Below are positions 44,369 through 53,884 of a DNA stretch of 64,000 nt, in pieces (the stretch's first letter is position 1; each line of letters starts with the position of its first letter). The stretch is from Legionella genomosp. 1 (lineage in GTDB: Bacteria > Pseudomonadota > Gammaproteobacteria > Legionellales > Legionellaceae), in contig CAMCUM010000003.1 of NCBI GenBank assembly GCA_945878975.1, positions 30,582-94,581 on the forward strand. The letters run 5' to 3'. Position numbers and translations under genes: made by a program. Below the pieces are notes generated by a model. That model saw only the letters and a program-made list of their open reading frames with translations, did not search any database and was not told the origin of the DNA.

Positions 44369-45404
44369 GCACACTCCAATTTAGCACTGCTCCAGCTGCA
44401 ATAGGTACAATTTTATCTTGGCCAAAGGGTAAGCTGGCCGCTATCGTTTGCGGTTGTTTGACCACTGTTATGGTGTCTGTTAGACGGGGTAAATGATAAA
44501 ATTCGGCACCAAATTTTGATAAAAAATCATTGAGTTTTGGTAGCGCGTCTAAGTCGTCAAAAACTTGTGCATAGCAAGCTAATGCGTAGGGCGCTGAGTA
44601 TATGCCAGCGCATCCGCAAGCATTTTCTTTTTGGTTGCGTGCATGCGGAGCGCTGTCAGTCCCAGCGAAAAACTTGGGGTGGCCGGAGCGGACAGCTTGC
44701 TGTATGGCCTGCTGATCTTTCTCATGCTTTAAAATAGGCAAACAATAATAATGTGGTTTTATACCACCCACCAGAAGATGGTTACGATGGTACATCAAAT
44801 GTTGGGGTGTGACGGTCGCAGCAATTTGTGCAGGTGATTGTATAATAAAATCAACTGCAGCTCGAGTGGATATATGCTCCAGTACAATGCGTAATTTCGG
44901 GAAATTGGCAATGATTGGTTTTAATTGTGTTTCAATAAAGACCTCTTCACGTTCGAAAATATCACCATAGGTAACTTCGCCATGAATTTGTAAAACCAAA
45001 TCATGCGCCTGCATGGCTTCAAATAAAGGATACAAATCTTTGATTTGCTGGACACCTTCTTCGGAATGGGTTGTGGCCCCCGCAGGGTAGAGTTTGGCAC
45101 CTAAAATATCAGGATACTGTGCTGCGCGGCTCAGTTCCTCTTGCGACACCGTGTCGTTTAAGTACAAAGTCATATAAGGATGAAAGGTGCTTGATGGGGG
45201 GAGATGCGCTAATATGCGCTCCCGATACTGTAAAACAGCCGCGACAGAGGTGAGCGCTGGTTGTAGATTTGGCATGACTAACACACGGGAAAAATGCTGG
45301 GCACTTGCTGTGACTGTATGCTGAAGGATTGTCTGATCCCTTAAATGAACATGCCAATCATCAGGGCGAATGAGTGATATGCTTGGTATCATATGGGTTC
45401 TCAT
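44361..45404 (-). CDS. pyrC: Dihydroorotase
   Basis: A 347-residue class II dihydroorotase of pyrimidine synthesis. The zinc site starts with DDWHVHLRD, the bridging lysine is in GAKLYPAGATTHSEEGV, and later ligands are in IHGEV, LEHIST and GTDSAPH. ATG codons at residues 1 and 5 are both possible. Overlap with rnt implies a shared transcript. Confidence 0.95.
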   Translation of the reverse strand: MRTHMIPSISLIRPDDWHVHLRDQTILQHTVTASAQHFSRVLVMPNLQPALTSVAAVLQYRERILAHLPPSSTFHPYMTLYLNDTVSQEELSRAAQYPDILGAKLYPAGATTHSEEGVQQIKDLYPLFEAMQAHDLVLQIHGEVTYGDIFEREEVFIETQLKPIIANFPKLRIVLEHISTRAAVDFIIQSPAQIAATVTPQHLMYHRNHLLVGGIKPHYYCLPILKHEKDQQAIQQAVRSGHPKFFAGTDSAPHARNQKENACGCAGIYSAPYALACYAQVFDDLDALPKLNDFLSKFGAEFYHLPRLTDTITVVKQPQTIAASLPFGQDKIVPIAAGAVLNWSVHA

Positions 45405-45428
45405 GTATAGGGTTTAGGCAGTATAACG

Positions 45429-45540
45429 AGGGTCTGCCGATAATTCTACTATCTTGAGCCAAAAAGTGCTGATTGTCTGCGCTCCGATGCTCAAAAATCA
45501 GCACTTTTTAGTTCAAGCTAGCGAATTGTCGGCAGACTCT
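45429..45540. repeat. Long imperfect palindrome, 112 bases
   Basis: Outer arms AGGGTCTGCCGATAATTC and GAATTGTCGGCAGACTCT; inner perfect arms AAAAAGTGCTGATT and AATCAGCACTTTTT. The end AGGGTCTG resembles family A. It looks like a small non-autonomous element. Confidence 0.75.
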
Positions 45541-45549
45541 ACTGACATA

Positions 45550-45669
45550 ATGATAAAAAAATTATTAAAAACGCTTGACGGAAGAGATATCAGTTATGAT
45601 ACTGTTGAGCCAACAGAGGTATCATCTGTATTGGATGTGATTCTGAATGTCCTAGGAGAAATTTCATAG
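45550..45669 (+). CDS. Possible small protein or gene remnant
   Basis: A 39-codon frame (MIKKLLKTLDGRDISYDTVE start) ending in a hydrophobic VLDVILNVLGEIS. It can be read back into the palindrome to 45454. No good ribosome binding site. It may be the tail of a gene cut by the repeat. Confidence 0.25.
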   Translation: MIKKLLKTLDGRDISYDTVEPTEVSSVLDVILNVLGEIS

Positions 45670-45676
45670 GATGTTG

Positions 45677-45705
45677 TTGACAATTGCAGTTTGAGGCCTG
45701 ATAAT
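45677..45705 (+). promoter_or_regulatory. Promoter of the major outer membrane protein gene
   Basis: TTGACA (45677-45682), 17-base spacer, GATAAT (45700-45705). This strong sigma-70 promoter leaves an untranslated leader of about 100 bases, long enough for RNA-level control. Confidence 0.75.
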
Positions 45706-45814
45706 GGTTTTAAGTACGTTTTCGAATTTAGAGCGATGATGGCGTACTGAACTTAACAAAGTCATGGCGTTTAGCTGAATAAACGGAAATTAATAATAAA
45801 AAGTGGAGAAGCTT

Positions 45815-46858
45815 ATGTTAAATCTTAAAAAAACAGCGGTAGCTGTTCTTGCACTCAGCTCTAGTGCTGTGTTTGCAGGAGCAATGGGACCTGTCTGCAG
45901 TGCAGTACCTGTGACTATGCCATGCGAAAGCAACGCTTGGGTCCTTGGTGGTAAGGCTTTATATCTTAATACAAATTTTGGCTATCAAAATGCTAATGTT
46001 GTAAGCAGCAGTGGTGGTTCATACAACACAAATTCTTCAACCAATTATGGTTGGGGTTTTAATGTGTTTGGTGCTATGAAATATGGTACTGGAAGAGACA
46101 TTCTTCTTTCTTGGAACCATATTAACAATGCTTTCCACAGAACATTTGCTCCTCAGTCTCTGACAGGAAACCAGGCGCTTGATACTTTTACTGGTTCTCA
46201 GAGTTATATCTCTGCTTATACGCTGACTTCTGGTGGTGTGCGGACTGCTCCTAAATGGGATGCTGTCAACATGGAATTTGGTCAACGTATAGATTTCAGT
46301 GAAGTCACATATATGCGTCCATCTTTTGGTTGGCAATGGGCAAGATTGGGAAGCAGTAATATATTGTCTGCAGCTGGTTCAATCACTACGACAGATGTTG
46401 CTACTTCTGTTCCTACTGGCCCAAATCCGTATGCGTTTAGCCAAGCTATTAACCCAGATTTCAATGGGTTTGGTCCTCGTATAGCGTTGGATGGTGTGTA
46501 TAAAGTGTTTGCTGGTTTAGACATTTATGCCAAAGGTGGTTTCGGATTGTTGGCTGGTTACAACAAGTCATCAGCAGTTTATACTAATTCTACTAGTACT
46601 GGTGCTGGCGCTTCTGTAACAGCTACTAACAGCATGGTAACAACACCTATGCTGTTTGATGGTAAATTAGGTATTGATTATACTTATGAAACACAAGGCA
46701 TGGGATCGTTGACACTTGATGTTGACTGGGCTTGGTACGGCTATGTTGGTCCTTTCAAAGCTCCAATGATGGGCAATGCCTTGTCACAAAGTTCATCTGC
46801 TAACTTTACGTTGACAGGACTTGAATTTGGTTTGACATGGGCAGGCGACAGCGTCTAA
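45815..46858 (+). CDS. Legionella-type major outer membrane protein
   Basis: A 347-residue beta-barrel protein with a clear signal peptide (LNLKKTAVAVLALSSSAVFA) and a mature start GAMGPVCSAVPVTMPCES resembling Legionella MOMP (Legionella_OMP family), with paired cysteines. Many alternating glycine/aromatic strands follow. ATG 45815 has GGAG 6 bases upstream; the frame extends to a GTG at 45803. In Legionella these porins bind complement C3. A strong promoter and terminator flank it, fitting an abundant protein. Confidence 0.88.
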   Translation: MLNLKKTAVAVLALSSSAVFAGAMGPVCSAVPVTMPCESNAWVLGGKALYLNTNFGYQNANVVSSSGGSYNTNSSTNYGWGFNVFGAMKYGTGRDILLSWNHINNAFHRTFAPQSLTGNQALDTFTGSQSYISAYTLTSGGVRTAPKWDAVNMEFGQRIDFSEVTYMRPSFGWQWARLGSSNILSAAGSITTTDVATSVPTGPNPYAFSQAINPDFNGFGPRIALDGVYKVFAGLDIYAKGGFGLLAGYNKSSAVYTNSTSTGAGASVTATNSMVTTPMLFDGKLGIDYTYETQGMGSLTLDVDWAWYGYVGPFKAPMMGNALSQSSSANFTLTGLEFGLTWAGDSV

Positions 46859-46881
46859 TCAACCAAGTATCTTGTATTTAA

Positions 46882-46912
46882 AAACCCGCCTTTATGGCGG
46901 GTTTTTTTTATT
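46882..46912 (+). terminator. Rho-independent terminator of the OMP gene
   Basis: AAACCCGCC-TTTAT-GGCGGGTTT stem followed by a T-run, 23 bases after the stop codon. The best terminator in the window. Confidence 0.92.
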
Positions 46913-46944
46913 CTTAATTCCGAAAATCCAACGCAATTTAATCC

Positions 46945-47112
46945 TATACCTTTTACGGATGAATTTTGGGGATTTTAGGCCATTTGATTTTTGGGGCTAA
47001 GCTACGATTAAAAAGGAGTAATACCAGTTCTATTGCGAGTTTTTAATCGTAGCTTAGCCCCAAAAAGCGATAGCATAAAAACCTAAAATTCATTCGTGAA
47101 AGGCATATACTG
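46945..47112. repeat. MITE-like palindrome, about 168 bases
   Basis: Inner arms of 27 bases match perfectly (TTTTTGGGGCTAAGCTACGA... and complement) around a 26-base loop. Imperfect outer arms of about 50 bases extend to GGATGAATTTT on the left and AAAATTCATTC on the right. No coding frame. The rest of the gap to 47422 shows nothing recognisable. Confidence 0.85.
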
Positions 47113-47422
47113 TGCTATTTTTGATCTGTCGACAAAACATTCTGGCTACATTCCTTTCCTTATTATGGTCATAAACGCTAGCTAGTTTATAATTTGGCTT
47201 GTATAATGCGCCTTGTTTTGGTTTCAAATGATTTATTCTTTTACACAGGCATGTGTCTGCGCAAGAAAAAACCCTTCATGAATCACAAAACGTTGGCGTA
47301 TTGAACGAACGTCCGCGGTCTCATACGCCCTAATAATAACTGATTTTCCCGTACCCTCTTATTGTTTCGATCCATATCGGAAGGTGCGAGTCGATCTTGA
47401 ATTTTGTTTACGGGGATGAATA

Positions 47423-49003
47423 ATGAAGCGAATTGTTGCTATGTCACTGTTTTCTTTTGCTGTGGTTTCTTATGCGGCTCAAGAGGAAGATCGCGTTTTA
47501 CAACAACAAATGACCGAGTTGCGTCAAAAAACGATTGATTTACAAACGCAAGTTGCGCAATTACAAAAGAAAGCTGCAGTGCGTGATCACCAGAAGAACG
47601 GCAAAAAAACATCAACGATGTCTTCTAGTGCTACTACGCAATCCGAGCAAAAAATGATTCCTAGCATGCAATATAATGATACGCCAGTTTCTGTGCATAC
47701 TGCTAGAGACGTGGATCCTGAGTCTGTGGCTTTTTATCCAACGGCTTTGGTGGCAGGTGATCGGGTCTTGACGTATATTGCTGGAACGCCTGTTATTTCT
47801 TCTCCTTACTTGGGCGCGCGGCCTGCATTTGATGGCTCGGATTATATTGTAAATATTTCTAGTATCAATCGGGATATCCGTTTGATGCAACAACGGCGAA
47901 GCTTGGAACGTGCCTACTCTAAAATAGGCTATCCCAAACCGGACCGGCCCATCTTAGCGCTAAGTGGCGCTGTTGTGCCATTTGGTTCCATTGGCCGTCT
48001 CTATTTTGGGGAAGGCGTTGCAGATTGGAATTTGGGATCGGATGAATTAGATCTTGCAGCAGTATTGAATAAAAATGTAGAAGCGTATATGGCACTGGCA
48101 TATAACGCTGCGCCGCCTGCGCTAGGTGGTCCTCGAGTTACCAATTCGGCATTGAATTTGAATTTGGGCTTTATAAATATTGGTGATTTGGATAAAACGC
48201 CATTTTATGGAACGTTCGGTCAGTTATACGTGCCGTTTGGACGTTTTTCGACCTCTATGATCAGTGCAACATTACCCATGATGTTAACGCGTATTAAATC
48301 CAGGCCTTTTATCTTGGGGTACAAATCTCAAACTGATACAGGACCCTTTGCAGCGATATATGGGTACCGTGGAGATTCATCATTCGGAAATGCTGGGGTT
48401 GGCGGTGTCAATTTAGGGTATATTCTAGATGTCATGCATGCTACTACTGAAGTGGGATTTAGTTATGTCAGCTCCATTAATGATGCGAATGGGATGCAAA
48501 ACTCTGGCGCATCACCTGGTGAATTTGGAGGGTTTGGATCTGTCACCAATGGTAGTGAACACGTACAAAAAACGCCTGCAGTGGGTGTGCATTTTAGTAC
48601 TAGTTTTGAACGCTATTCTGTTACTGCAGAATGGGTGGCAACAACACATGCATTTAATGTGAATGATTTAAGTTTTGATGGCGAGGGCGCGCAACCTCAA
48701 GCATTTCAGTTGGAAGGAGGCATCACATTTGAGAGCTTTTCTCGGCCCTCTTCTGTGTCGGCAGCATGGCAGTGGTCAGGCCAGGCATTGGCTTTAAATT
48801 TACCGCGCCAAAGATTTGATGCGGTGTATAATATTTCAATTTGGAAAGATACTGTAGAAAGTTTGGAATATAGACATGATATCGATTATAGTAGAAGCAG
48901 TTATGCAAATGGTGCGGCACCTTCAGGGGTTGTCAATGACAATACGGTCGGATCAGGTGGCACAGCTGATACGATTATGGTACAAATAGCAGCTTATTTC
49001 TAA
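47423..49003 (+). CDS. LbtU-like siderophore porin
   Basis: A 526-residue outer membrane protein: signal peptide (MKRIVAMSLFSFAVVSYAA), a coiled coil at about residues 25-55 (LQQQMTELRQKTIDLQTQVAQLQ), a polar linker, then a barrel of about 400 residues ending in Phe (IAAYF). This order fits Legionella LbtU, the legiobactin receptor that does not use TonB. No Fur box was seen by eye. Alternative: a general porin with a periplasmic coiled coil. Confidence 0.75.
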   Translation: MKRIVAMSLFSFAVVSYAAQEEDRVLQQQMTELRQKTIDLQTQVAQLQKKAAVRDHQKNGKKTSTMSSSATTQSEQKMIPSMQYNDTPVSVHTARDVDPESVAFYPTALVAGDRVLTYIAGTPVISSPYLGARPAFDGSDYIVNISSINRDIRLMQQRRSLERAYSKIGYPKPDRPILALSGAVVPFGSIGRLYFGEGVADWNLGSDELDLAAVLNKNVEAYMALAYNAAPPALGGPRVTNSALNLNLGFINIGDLDKTPFYGTFGQLYVPFGRFSTSMISATLPMMLTRIKSRPFILGYKSQTDTGPFAAIYGYRGDSSFGNAGVGGVNLGYILDVMHATTEVGFSYVSSINDANGMQNSGASPGEFGGFGSVTNGSEHVQKTPAVGVHFSTSFERYSVTAEWVATTHAFNVNDLSFDGEGAQPQAFQLEGGITFESFSRPSSVSAAWQWSGQALALNLPRQRFDAVYNISIWKDTVESLEYRHDIDYSRSSYANGAAPSGVVNDNTVGSGGTADTIMVQIAAYF

Positions 49004-49015
49004 GAGGAACAATTG

Positions 49016-49582
49016 ATGGCAATCAAATCTGATAAATGGATTGAAAAAATGGCCAGAGAGCATGATATGATTTCGCCTTTTTCTGGTCAGCAAATCCGTG
49101 AACAAGGGGTAGAACGTATCATATCATATGGTGTGTCCAGCTATGGTTATGACGTTCGTTGTTCTTCAGAGTTTAAAATTTTTACGAATATTAATTCGGC
49201 CATTGTTGATCCTAAAAATTTTGATGCTAATAGTTTTGTGGATGTTCATGCAGATGTGTGCATTATTCCTCCTAATTCGTTCGCTTTGGCACGTACAGTG
49301 GAGTACTTTAAAATTCCGCGGAATGTACTGACTATTTGCCTTGGAAAATCAACTTACGCACGCTGTGGTATTATTGTGAATGTGACGCCGTTAGAGCCAG
49401 AATGGGAAGGACATGTGACCTTAGAATTTTCCAATACGACCCCTTTACCGGCTAAGATTTATGCGAATGAAGGCGTGGCACAAATGATTTTTCTCGAGAC
49501 GGATGATGTGTGTGCTGTGTCGTATCGAGACCGGAAAGGAAAGTATCAAGGGCAAGTTGGAGTGACTTTGCCTACCACCTGA
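49016..49582 (+). CDS. dcd: dCTP deaminase
   Basis: A 188-residue enzyme deaminating dCTP to dUTP. It has [15 protein letters not shown], the catalytic Glu region [17 protein letters not shown], and the GKYQGQ tail. AGAGGA precedes ATG 49016; the frame starts at a TTG three bases earlier. It follows the porin gene by 12 bases. Confidence 0.95.
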   Translation: MAIKSDKWIEKMAREHDMISPFSGQQIREQGVERIISYGVSSYGYDVRCSSEFKIFTNINSAIVDPKNFDANSFVDVHADVCIIPPNSFALARTVEYFKIPRNVLTICLGKSTYARCGIIVNVTPLEPEWEGHVTLEFSNTTPLPAKIYANEGVAQMIFLETDDVCAVSYRDRKGKYQGQVGVTLPTT

Positions 49583-49635
49583 TAGGAAATATGTGTGCTT
49601 CCTGACGGTCGCGGCTTAGATTTCTTTCATTTTTG

Positions 49636-49668
49636 TAGCCCGGGTGAAGCGTTAGCGTCACTCGAGGC
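49636..49668. repeat. CCCGGGT-type repeat (family E), copy 2
   Basis: GTAGCCCGGGTGAAGCG...CACTCGAGGC, a degenerate palindrome of the type at 32811 and 62354, between dcd and rhlE. Confidence 0.5.
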
Positions 49669-49698
49669 CTAATAATTCGCGCACAGTTTCTTAAGCTG

Positions 49699-49707
49699 TG
49701 TTATAAT
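49699..49707 (+). promoter_or_regulatory. Extended -10 promoter for rhlE
   Basis: TGTTATAAT, an extended -10 (TGnTATAAT), 36 bases before the rhlE start. The -35 is poor, as often with extended -10 promoters. Confidence 0.6.
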
Positions 49708-49742
49708 TGAACGCTCTATTCAATATTTTTCATGGAAAATCA

Positions 49743-50993
49743 ATGACATTTCAAGCATTAGGCTTAATTGAACCGCTGTTGCGCGCTATCGCAGATTGTG
49801 GTTATCAAACACCGTCTCCTATTCAAACGCAAGCGATTCCAGTGATTTTGCAGGGACATGATCTTTTAGGCTCTGCCCAAACGGGTACAGGAAAAACAGC
49901 CAGTTTTATTTTGCCGATCTTACAACGTTTATCTAAGACTGCACGAGCAGAAAACAATAAAACACGCGTGCTTATTTTGACTCCGACTCGAGAACTCGCT
50001 GCGCAAATTTATGAAAATGCACTGCAATACGGTGCGCATCTTACGAGTCGTGCAGCAGTTGTATTTGGTGGAGTGAAAATTAATCCGCAAATGATGAAAC
50101 TGCGTTCTGGAACAGAGCTATTGATCGCGACACCTGGTCGATTGCTCGATTTATATCAACAGAAGGCTATTCAATTTAATACGGTGGACACGTTTGTCCT
50201 AGACGAAGCAGATCGTATGTTAGATATGGGTTTTATTCATGATATCAAGCGTATCATCAACCTCTTACCGCAAAAACGACAGAATTTGCTGTTTTCAGCG
50301 ACATTTTCAGATGATATTCGCAAATTTGCCAAGACCATTTTACATAATCCCAAAGAAATTGATGTTGCACCACGTAATACAACGGCGCAAGCCATCAAGC
50401 AATATATTCATCCTGTGGACAAAAGCAAGAAAGTAGCGTTACTGAGTCATCTCATTCACCATCATAACTGGAGCCAAACTTTGGTTTTTATGCGTACGAA
50501 GCATGGTGCCAATAAACTTGTGAAGCAATTGGCTGAAGAGCGCATTCATGCTGTGGCCATTCATGGTAATAAATCGCAAGCGCAGCGAACCAAAGCGTTA
50601 GCGGAATTCAAACAGGGTGAAGTGCGAGTATTGGTTGCAACCGATATTGCGGCGCGGGGTATTGATATCGATGCGTTACCTTCTGTGGTGAACTTTGAGT
50701 TACCGCAAGTGCCCGAAGATTATGTACATCGCATTGGACGAACTGCAAGAGCAGGGGCTACTGGTATAGCTGTTTCATTAGTATGCGCGGATGAGGCGTC
50801 ACAATTGTTTGCAATAGAAAAAGTGCTCAAACGAACATTAGAACGCCGATTAGTAGATGATTTTGAACCAAATCATAGTTTACCTAGTCATGAATCATCT
50901 CGATCTGTTAAGTCCCTGTCCTATGCGCCTAGTTTTGGTGCTAAGAAACACGGACATAGTAACAAACCCAGTCAAAAGAAGACTTTCAGGTAA
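49743..50993 (+). CDS. rhlE: DEAD-box RNA helicase, RhlE-like
   Basis: A 416-residue helicase: Q motif ([14 protein letters not shown]), [21 protein letters not shown], then the second domain with [12 protein letters not shown] and [11 protein letters not shown] basic tail ([18 protein letters not shown]) can bind RNA. ATG 49743 gives the usual RhlE N-terminus; the frame extends to a TTG at 49707. Confidence 0.9.
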   Translation: MTFQALGLIEPLLRAIADCGYQTPSPIQTQAIPVILQGHDLLGSAQTGTGKTASFILPILQRLSKTARAENNKTRVLILTPTRELAAQIYENALQYGAHLTSRAAVVFGGVKINPQMMKLRSGTELLIATPGRLLDLYQQKAIQFNTVDTFVLDEADRMLDMGFIHDIKRIINLLPQKRQNLLFSATFSDDIRKFAKTILHNPKEIDVAPRNTTAQAIKQYIHPVDKSKKVALLSHLIHHHNWSQTLVFMRTKHGANKLVKQLAEERIHAVAIHGNKSQAQRTKALAEFKQGEVRVLVATDIAARGIDIDALPSVVNFELPQVPEDYVHRIGRTARAGATGIAVSLVCADEASQLFAIEKVLKRTLERRLVDDFEPNHSLPSHESSRSVKSLSYAPSFGAKKHGHSNKPSQKKTFR

Positions 50994-51112
50994 TCTCGGG
51001 ATCTCCTCATCCGCCCTGGCGGGCACATTCAGCCCGGCGGGGGAAGGAAAATCCTTCAGCATAGGTTCGATCAAGCAAGTTTTAAAAGGATGGTTTTCCT
51101 TCTCCCTCCGGG

Positions 51113-52486
51113 CTACCCTGTGGACAGATCTCTGTATAAATTCCAACCGTCAAACATTTCATGAAATCGTTTAAGTCCTCGGCCCATGACAATGGGCCCT
51201 GGAGGACCCTCACTTTTAGTATAACAATGCCATCCACCTAATCGAGCAATGATCCAAGAAGCCCAAGCAATATTGTTTTTAGGATGAGGATTTTGTTGTT
51301 TTTGAGTCTTGCCTTCAACCTTTCCTAATAATGCAACCAAGAACAATTGTTCATTAGCGGTAAAAGTATCATTAGTTTTTAAGTCAGTAGTACCATCACG
51401 CCCGGAGATTAATTGCATAATTTGTATGGCGGCACATAAAGCCAAGACAGCCAGCTTCATCAAATTGCTACCTGATTCAACCTGACTTTCCTCAATATTT
51501 AATCCTTGCGATTTTATTGTTCGGAAAACTTGCTCTATGGTCCAGCGCATTCGATACCATAAAATAATTTGTTTTGCTTCGCTAAAATTATTAACGATAT
51601 GCGTTGTGAAAATTCGCCAATGAACGGGCTCTTGGTCACTAGGACGATCGAACTCTTTTGCTTCTACCACATACATTTTAATTGACTTGGGTGCTGACTT
51701 ATCCGTGCATTTCTTCGGCTTTACAATCTCAATCATGCTCTGTTTTATTGATAAAATTGCTTCTCTTTTTTTACGACTTTTGCGAATATCACGAGGTATC
51801 TCAATCTGTATCCTACCAGCTTCTTCTGTATGATCTAAATGCGCATAAAGTTTTTTATGAAGACCGTTTTGAATCACTCGGTCTCTACAAACTCGAGTTA
51901 TTACATGCGTATTTTGATTGGGTATGCGATCAAGAAATTCATAAATGTCGTTTTCGCGATCTCCTATAAATGTTACACAATCTGCTTTTGATAAAGCCTT
52001 TCGTGCGCCAGCTGCCGTTTCTATCCAGCGATAGGATTCTTTTTCTTCAATAGGTAGTTCAGGATAATTGTCATCTGCTTTTTTTGTCCTATTCCACATT
52101 TCTATTTCAGCACAACCAATAACTCCTCCTGTGCGAGTATCTAATACAATCATAGGGTGCAGAAAAAAACCAATATCCTTTCCGTTACCTACAGTTCCTA
52201 ATCCTTGAGCTCGGCCATCATGAGATTGGTAATTAATTTCAGTTGTATCCTGAACACCTAAAACATGTCTGCCTTCCACTAACTCTTTTAGTCGTGATTT
52301 CTCTGTATTAATAAGTCTTGCTGCTGTCACGTCTTCATGCCTTATCCATCGCTCAAACCGTTTCTTTTCCGCCGCTCCATTTACTAGTCGTTTGATAATG
52401 ACTGTCTTTCTTTCAATAATACATCTGAAAAATAATTCACCACTTTTCTTTAAACGTAAATCGACAAATGGGCTGAGCATCCTCAT
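51113..52486 (-). CDS. IS4-family transposase (IS50/Tn5-like)
   Basis: A 457-residue DDE transposase. Catalytic residues, counted from ATG 52486, are Asp80 (VQDTTEINY), Asp176 (IGDREND) and Glu318 in the Y-x2-R-x3-E-x6-K signature (YRMRWTIEQVFRTIK). The C-terminal GWHCYTKSEGPPGPIVMGRG and FDGWNL resemble Tn5 transposase. AAGGA is 7 bases before ATG 52486; ATG 52507 is also open. The last codons lie in the inverted repeat and the TAG stop is outside the CTG end, so the flank supplies it. The gene is intact. Confidence 0.9.
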   Translation of the reverse strand: MRMLSPFVDLRLKKSGELFFRCIIERKTVIIKRLVNGAAEKKRFERWIRHEDVTAARLINTEKSRLKELVEGRHVLGVQDTTEINYQSHDGRAQGLGTVGNGKDIGFFLHPMIVLDTRTGGVIGCAEIEMWNRTKKADDNYPELPIEEKESYRWIETAAGARKALSKADCVTFIGDRENDIYEFLDRIPNQNTHVITRVCRDRVIQNGLHKKLYAHLDHTEEAGRIQIEIPRDIRKSRKKREAILSIKQSMIEIVKPKKCTDKSAPKSIKMYVVEAKEFDRPSDQEPVHWRIFTTHIVNNFSEAKQIILWYRMRWTIEQVFRTIKSQGLNIEESQVESGSNLMKLAVLALCAAIQIMQLISGRDGTTDLKTNDTFTANEQLFLVALLGKVEGKTQKQQNPHPKNNIAWASWIIARLGGWHCYTKSEGPPGPIVMGRGLKRFHEMFDGWNLYRDLSTG

Positions 52487-52660
52487 GTTAATATCCTTAT
52501 TTTCCATGACATGAGGTTATGTTTGCAATCTATAAATAATCTTAACCTCAAAAAACTGAGGTAACTTATTGGAGAAAATTATATTTTTCAAGCCGCAGAC
52601 GCTAACCGACCGCTACTTTAATCAGTAGCGGTTGGAATTTATACAGAGATCTGTCCACAG
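51118..52660 (-). mobile_element. IS4-family (IS50-like) insertion sequence
   Basis: About 1.54 kb, bounded by CTG...CAG ends. Perfect inverted repeats of 40 bases can be drawn (51110-51149 and 52629-52668), which include 8 bases outside CTG/CAG. No 9-base direct target duplication is visible. Inside the right end lies a hairpin CCGCTACT/AGTAGCGG (52610-52631). Confidence 0.85.
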
Positions 52661-52742
52661 GGTAGCCCAAAGGGATAAGGTGCCCGATAGGGCGGATGAG
52701 GGTATTTAAAACCAGGCCTCTAACAATACACAACTAAAAAAT

Positions 52743-53054
52743 TTATTCCTCTTGTTGTAGCGGATGACTCTCTCGTGCTGCATTAACGAGGTCGCGTAGT
52801 TCTTTGCCTGGTTTAAATTTGGGGCTGTATTTTTCCGTGGTCGTCAGTTTTTCACCAGTTTTAGGATTGTGCGCATTACGAGCTTGGCATTGTTTGGTTG
52901 AAAAACTGCCAAATCCACGAACTTCTATGCGCTGATTGTCTGCCAGTGCGTTGCTCATTAATTGAATCAAATGATTGACCCCGTGATTAATGGTACGCAC
53001 TGGAACATGTGACATTTTTTGTGCCAAACGTGTGATTAATTCTGATTTCAACAT
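52743..53054 (-). CDS. ihfB: Integration host factor beta subunit
   Basis: A 103-residue HU/IHF-family DNA-bending protein. MLKSELITRLAQKMSHVPVR and the IEVRGFGSFS beta-arm base fit IHF beta, and RNAHNPKTGEKL is the DNA-intercalating arm with its proline. It is about 9 residues longer than usual at the C-terminus. ATG 53054 follows AGGGA by 8 bases; the frame extends upstream without support. Confidence 0.88.
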   Translation of the reverse strand: MLKSELITRLAQKMSHVPVRTINHGVNHLIQLMSNALADNQRIEVRGFGSFSTKQCQARNAHNPKTGEKLTTTEKYSPKFKPGKELRDLVNAARESHPLQQEE

Positions 53055-53109
53055 GTTTTCAATCCCTTTAAGCGAAATAGAGTGAGCATAACGTGATGTG
53101 GATTGTCTG

Positions 53110-53799
53110 TCAATTTGGGTCTTGCTCAATCTGTTGAATATACGCAGTGACGTTACCCCAAGACATTTGCACGCGGGTTTGATGATGAACTTTGCTGCGC
53201 CAGGATAAGAGTTTTTTCGTTGTGGTGATGATGATGGGTGAATGAGTGAGTTGTTCTAGCTTCTGATTTAATCGTATCCACGTGTCGCCAAATAAAGCGG
53301 TAGCAGAGATGAAAATGACGGTGGCCTCTGTCAAATTAGCATCTAGAAAATTGCCACAAACGAATTCTATTTTTTGTGAGATACCTTGGTAGTCTTGTAT
53401 AAGGGTTAATTGTGCTAATTGTTGTTTGGCGGCTTGATCTAGAGCGGGGAAGAGCTCGATGCCACAGGCTTTTTTAATATCAAATACCATCGCACAAGCC
53501 AGTACTGCTTTACCGCTACCGCTGCCCAGATCGTAAAAAACGGTGGAAGAGCTGGGTCGAATCAACGAGAGCAACGCCAATAATGACGTGCTGTCAATTT
53601 CACCATATACATATTCGTAGGCATCATTATCTTGGCGTGACATACGTGAAAGTTTGAATCCATTCGTCGTAGCAGAGATTTTATCTAAATTGGCGATATG
53701 CTTTTTAAGTTGGAGTCGTTTTTGCCATTGCCATATTTTATAGCGCTGCCAACAGGGCTTGCATGAGAATAAAACGGCAATAAGTACAAGAATGAGCAC
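53110..53799 (-). CDS. SAM-dependent methyltransferase, DOT1-like fold
   Basis: A 229-residue protein with an N-terminal hydrophobic segment (residues 1-12) that may anchor it. The core has YEYVYGEID, FYDLGSGSGKAVLACAM and GIELFPAL, the order seen in DOT1-type lysine methyltransferases, followed by FVCGNFLD and a VIFISATALF. Substrate unknown. In host-associated bacteria such enzymes can act on host proteins, but the membrane-anchor-like start argues for an internal role. It ends 55 bases before ihfB. Confidence 0.65.
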   Translation of the reverse strand: MLILVLIAVLFSCKPCWQRYKIWQWQKRLQLKKHIANLDKISATTNGFKLSRMSRQDNDAYEYVYGEIDSTSLLALLSLIRPSSSTVFYDLGSGSGKAVLACAMVFDIKKACGIELFPALDQAAKQQLAQLTLIQDYQGISQKIEFVCGNFLDANLTEATVIFISATALFGDTWIRLNQKLEQLTHSPIIITTTKKLLSWRSKVHHQTRVQMSWGNVTAYIQQIEQDPN

Positions 53800-53884
53800 A
53801 GTGACTTGGTCCTAGATTACGACAGTTCCTAAATATATCTACTATACTCAAAATAAACAATAACAATAATGATGAGAGCTTAAG

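Larger units (their letters stand above)
51005..52701. mobile_element. Compound palindrome: family F repeat arms around an IS
   Basis: CCTCATCCGCCCTGGCGGGCAC at the left and GTGCCCGATAGGGCGGATGAGG at the right form inverted ends, with further inverted CCTTCTCCCTCC/AAAGGGATAAGG next to the IS. The IS thus sits inside, or between two inverted copies of, the family F repeat seen at 43705. Confidence 0.7.

Noticed and set aside
45454..45549. N-terminal part of a 71-codon frame
   Set aside because: It is the inner part of a palindromic repeat and not a conserved protein start.
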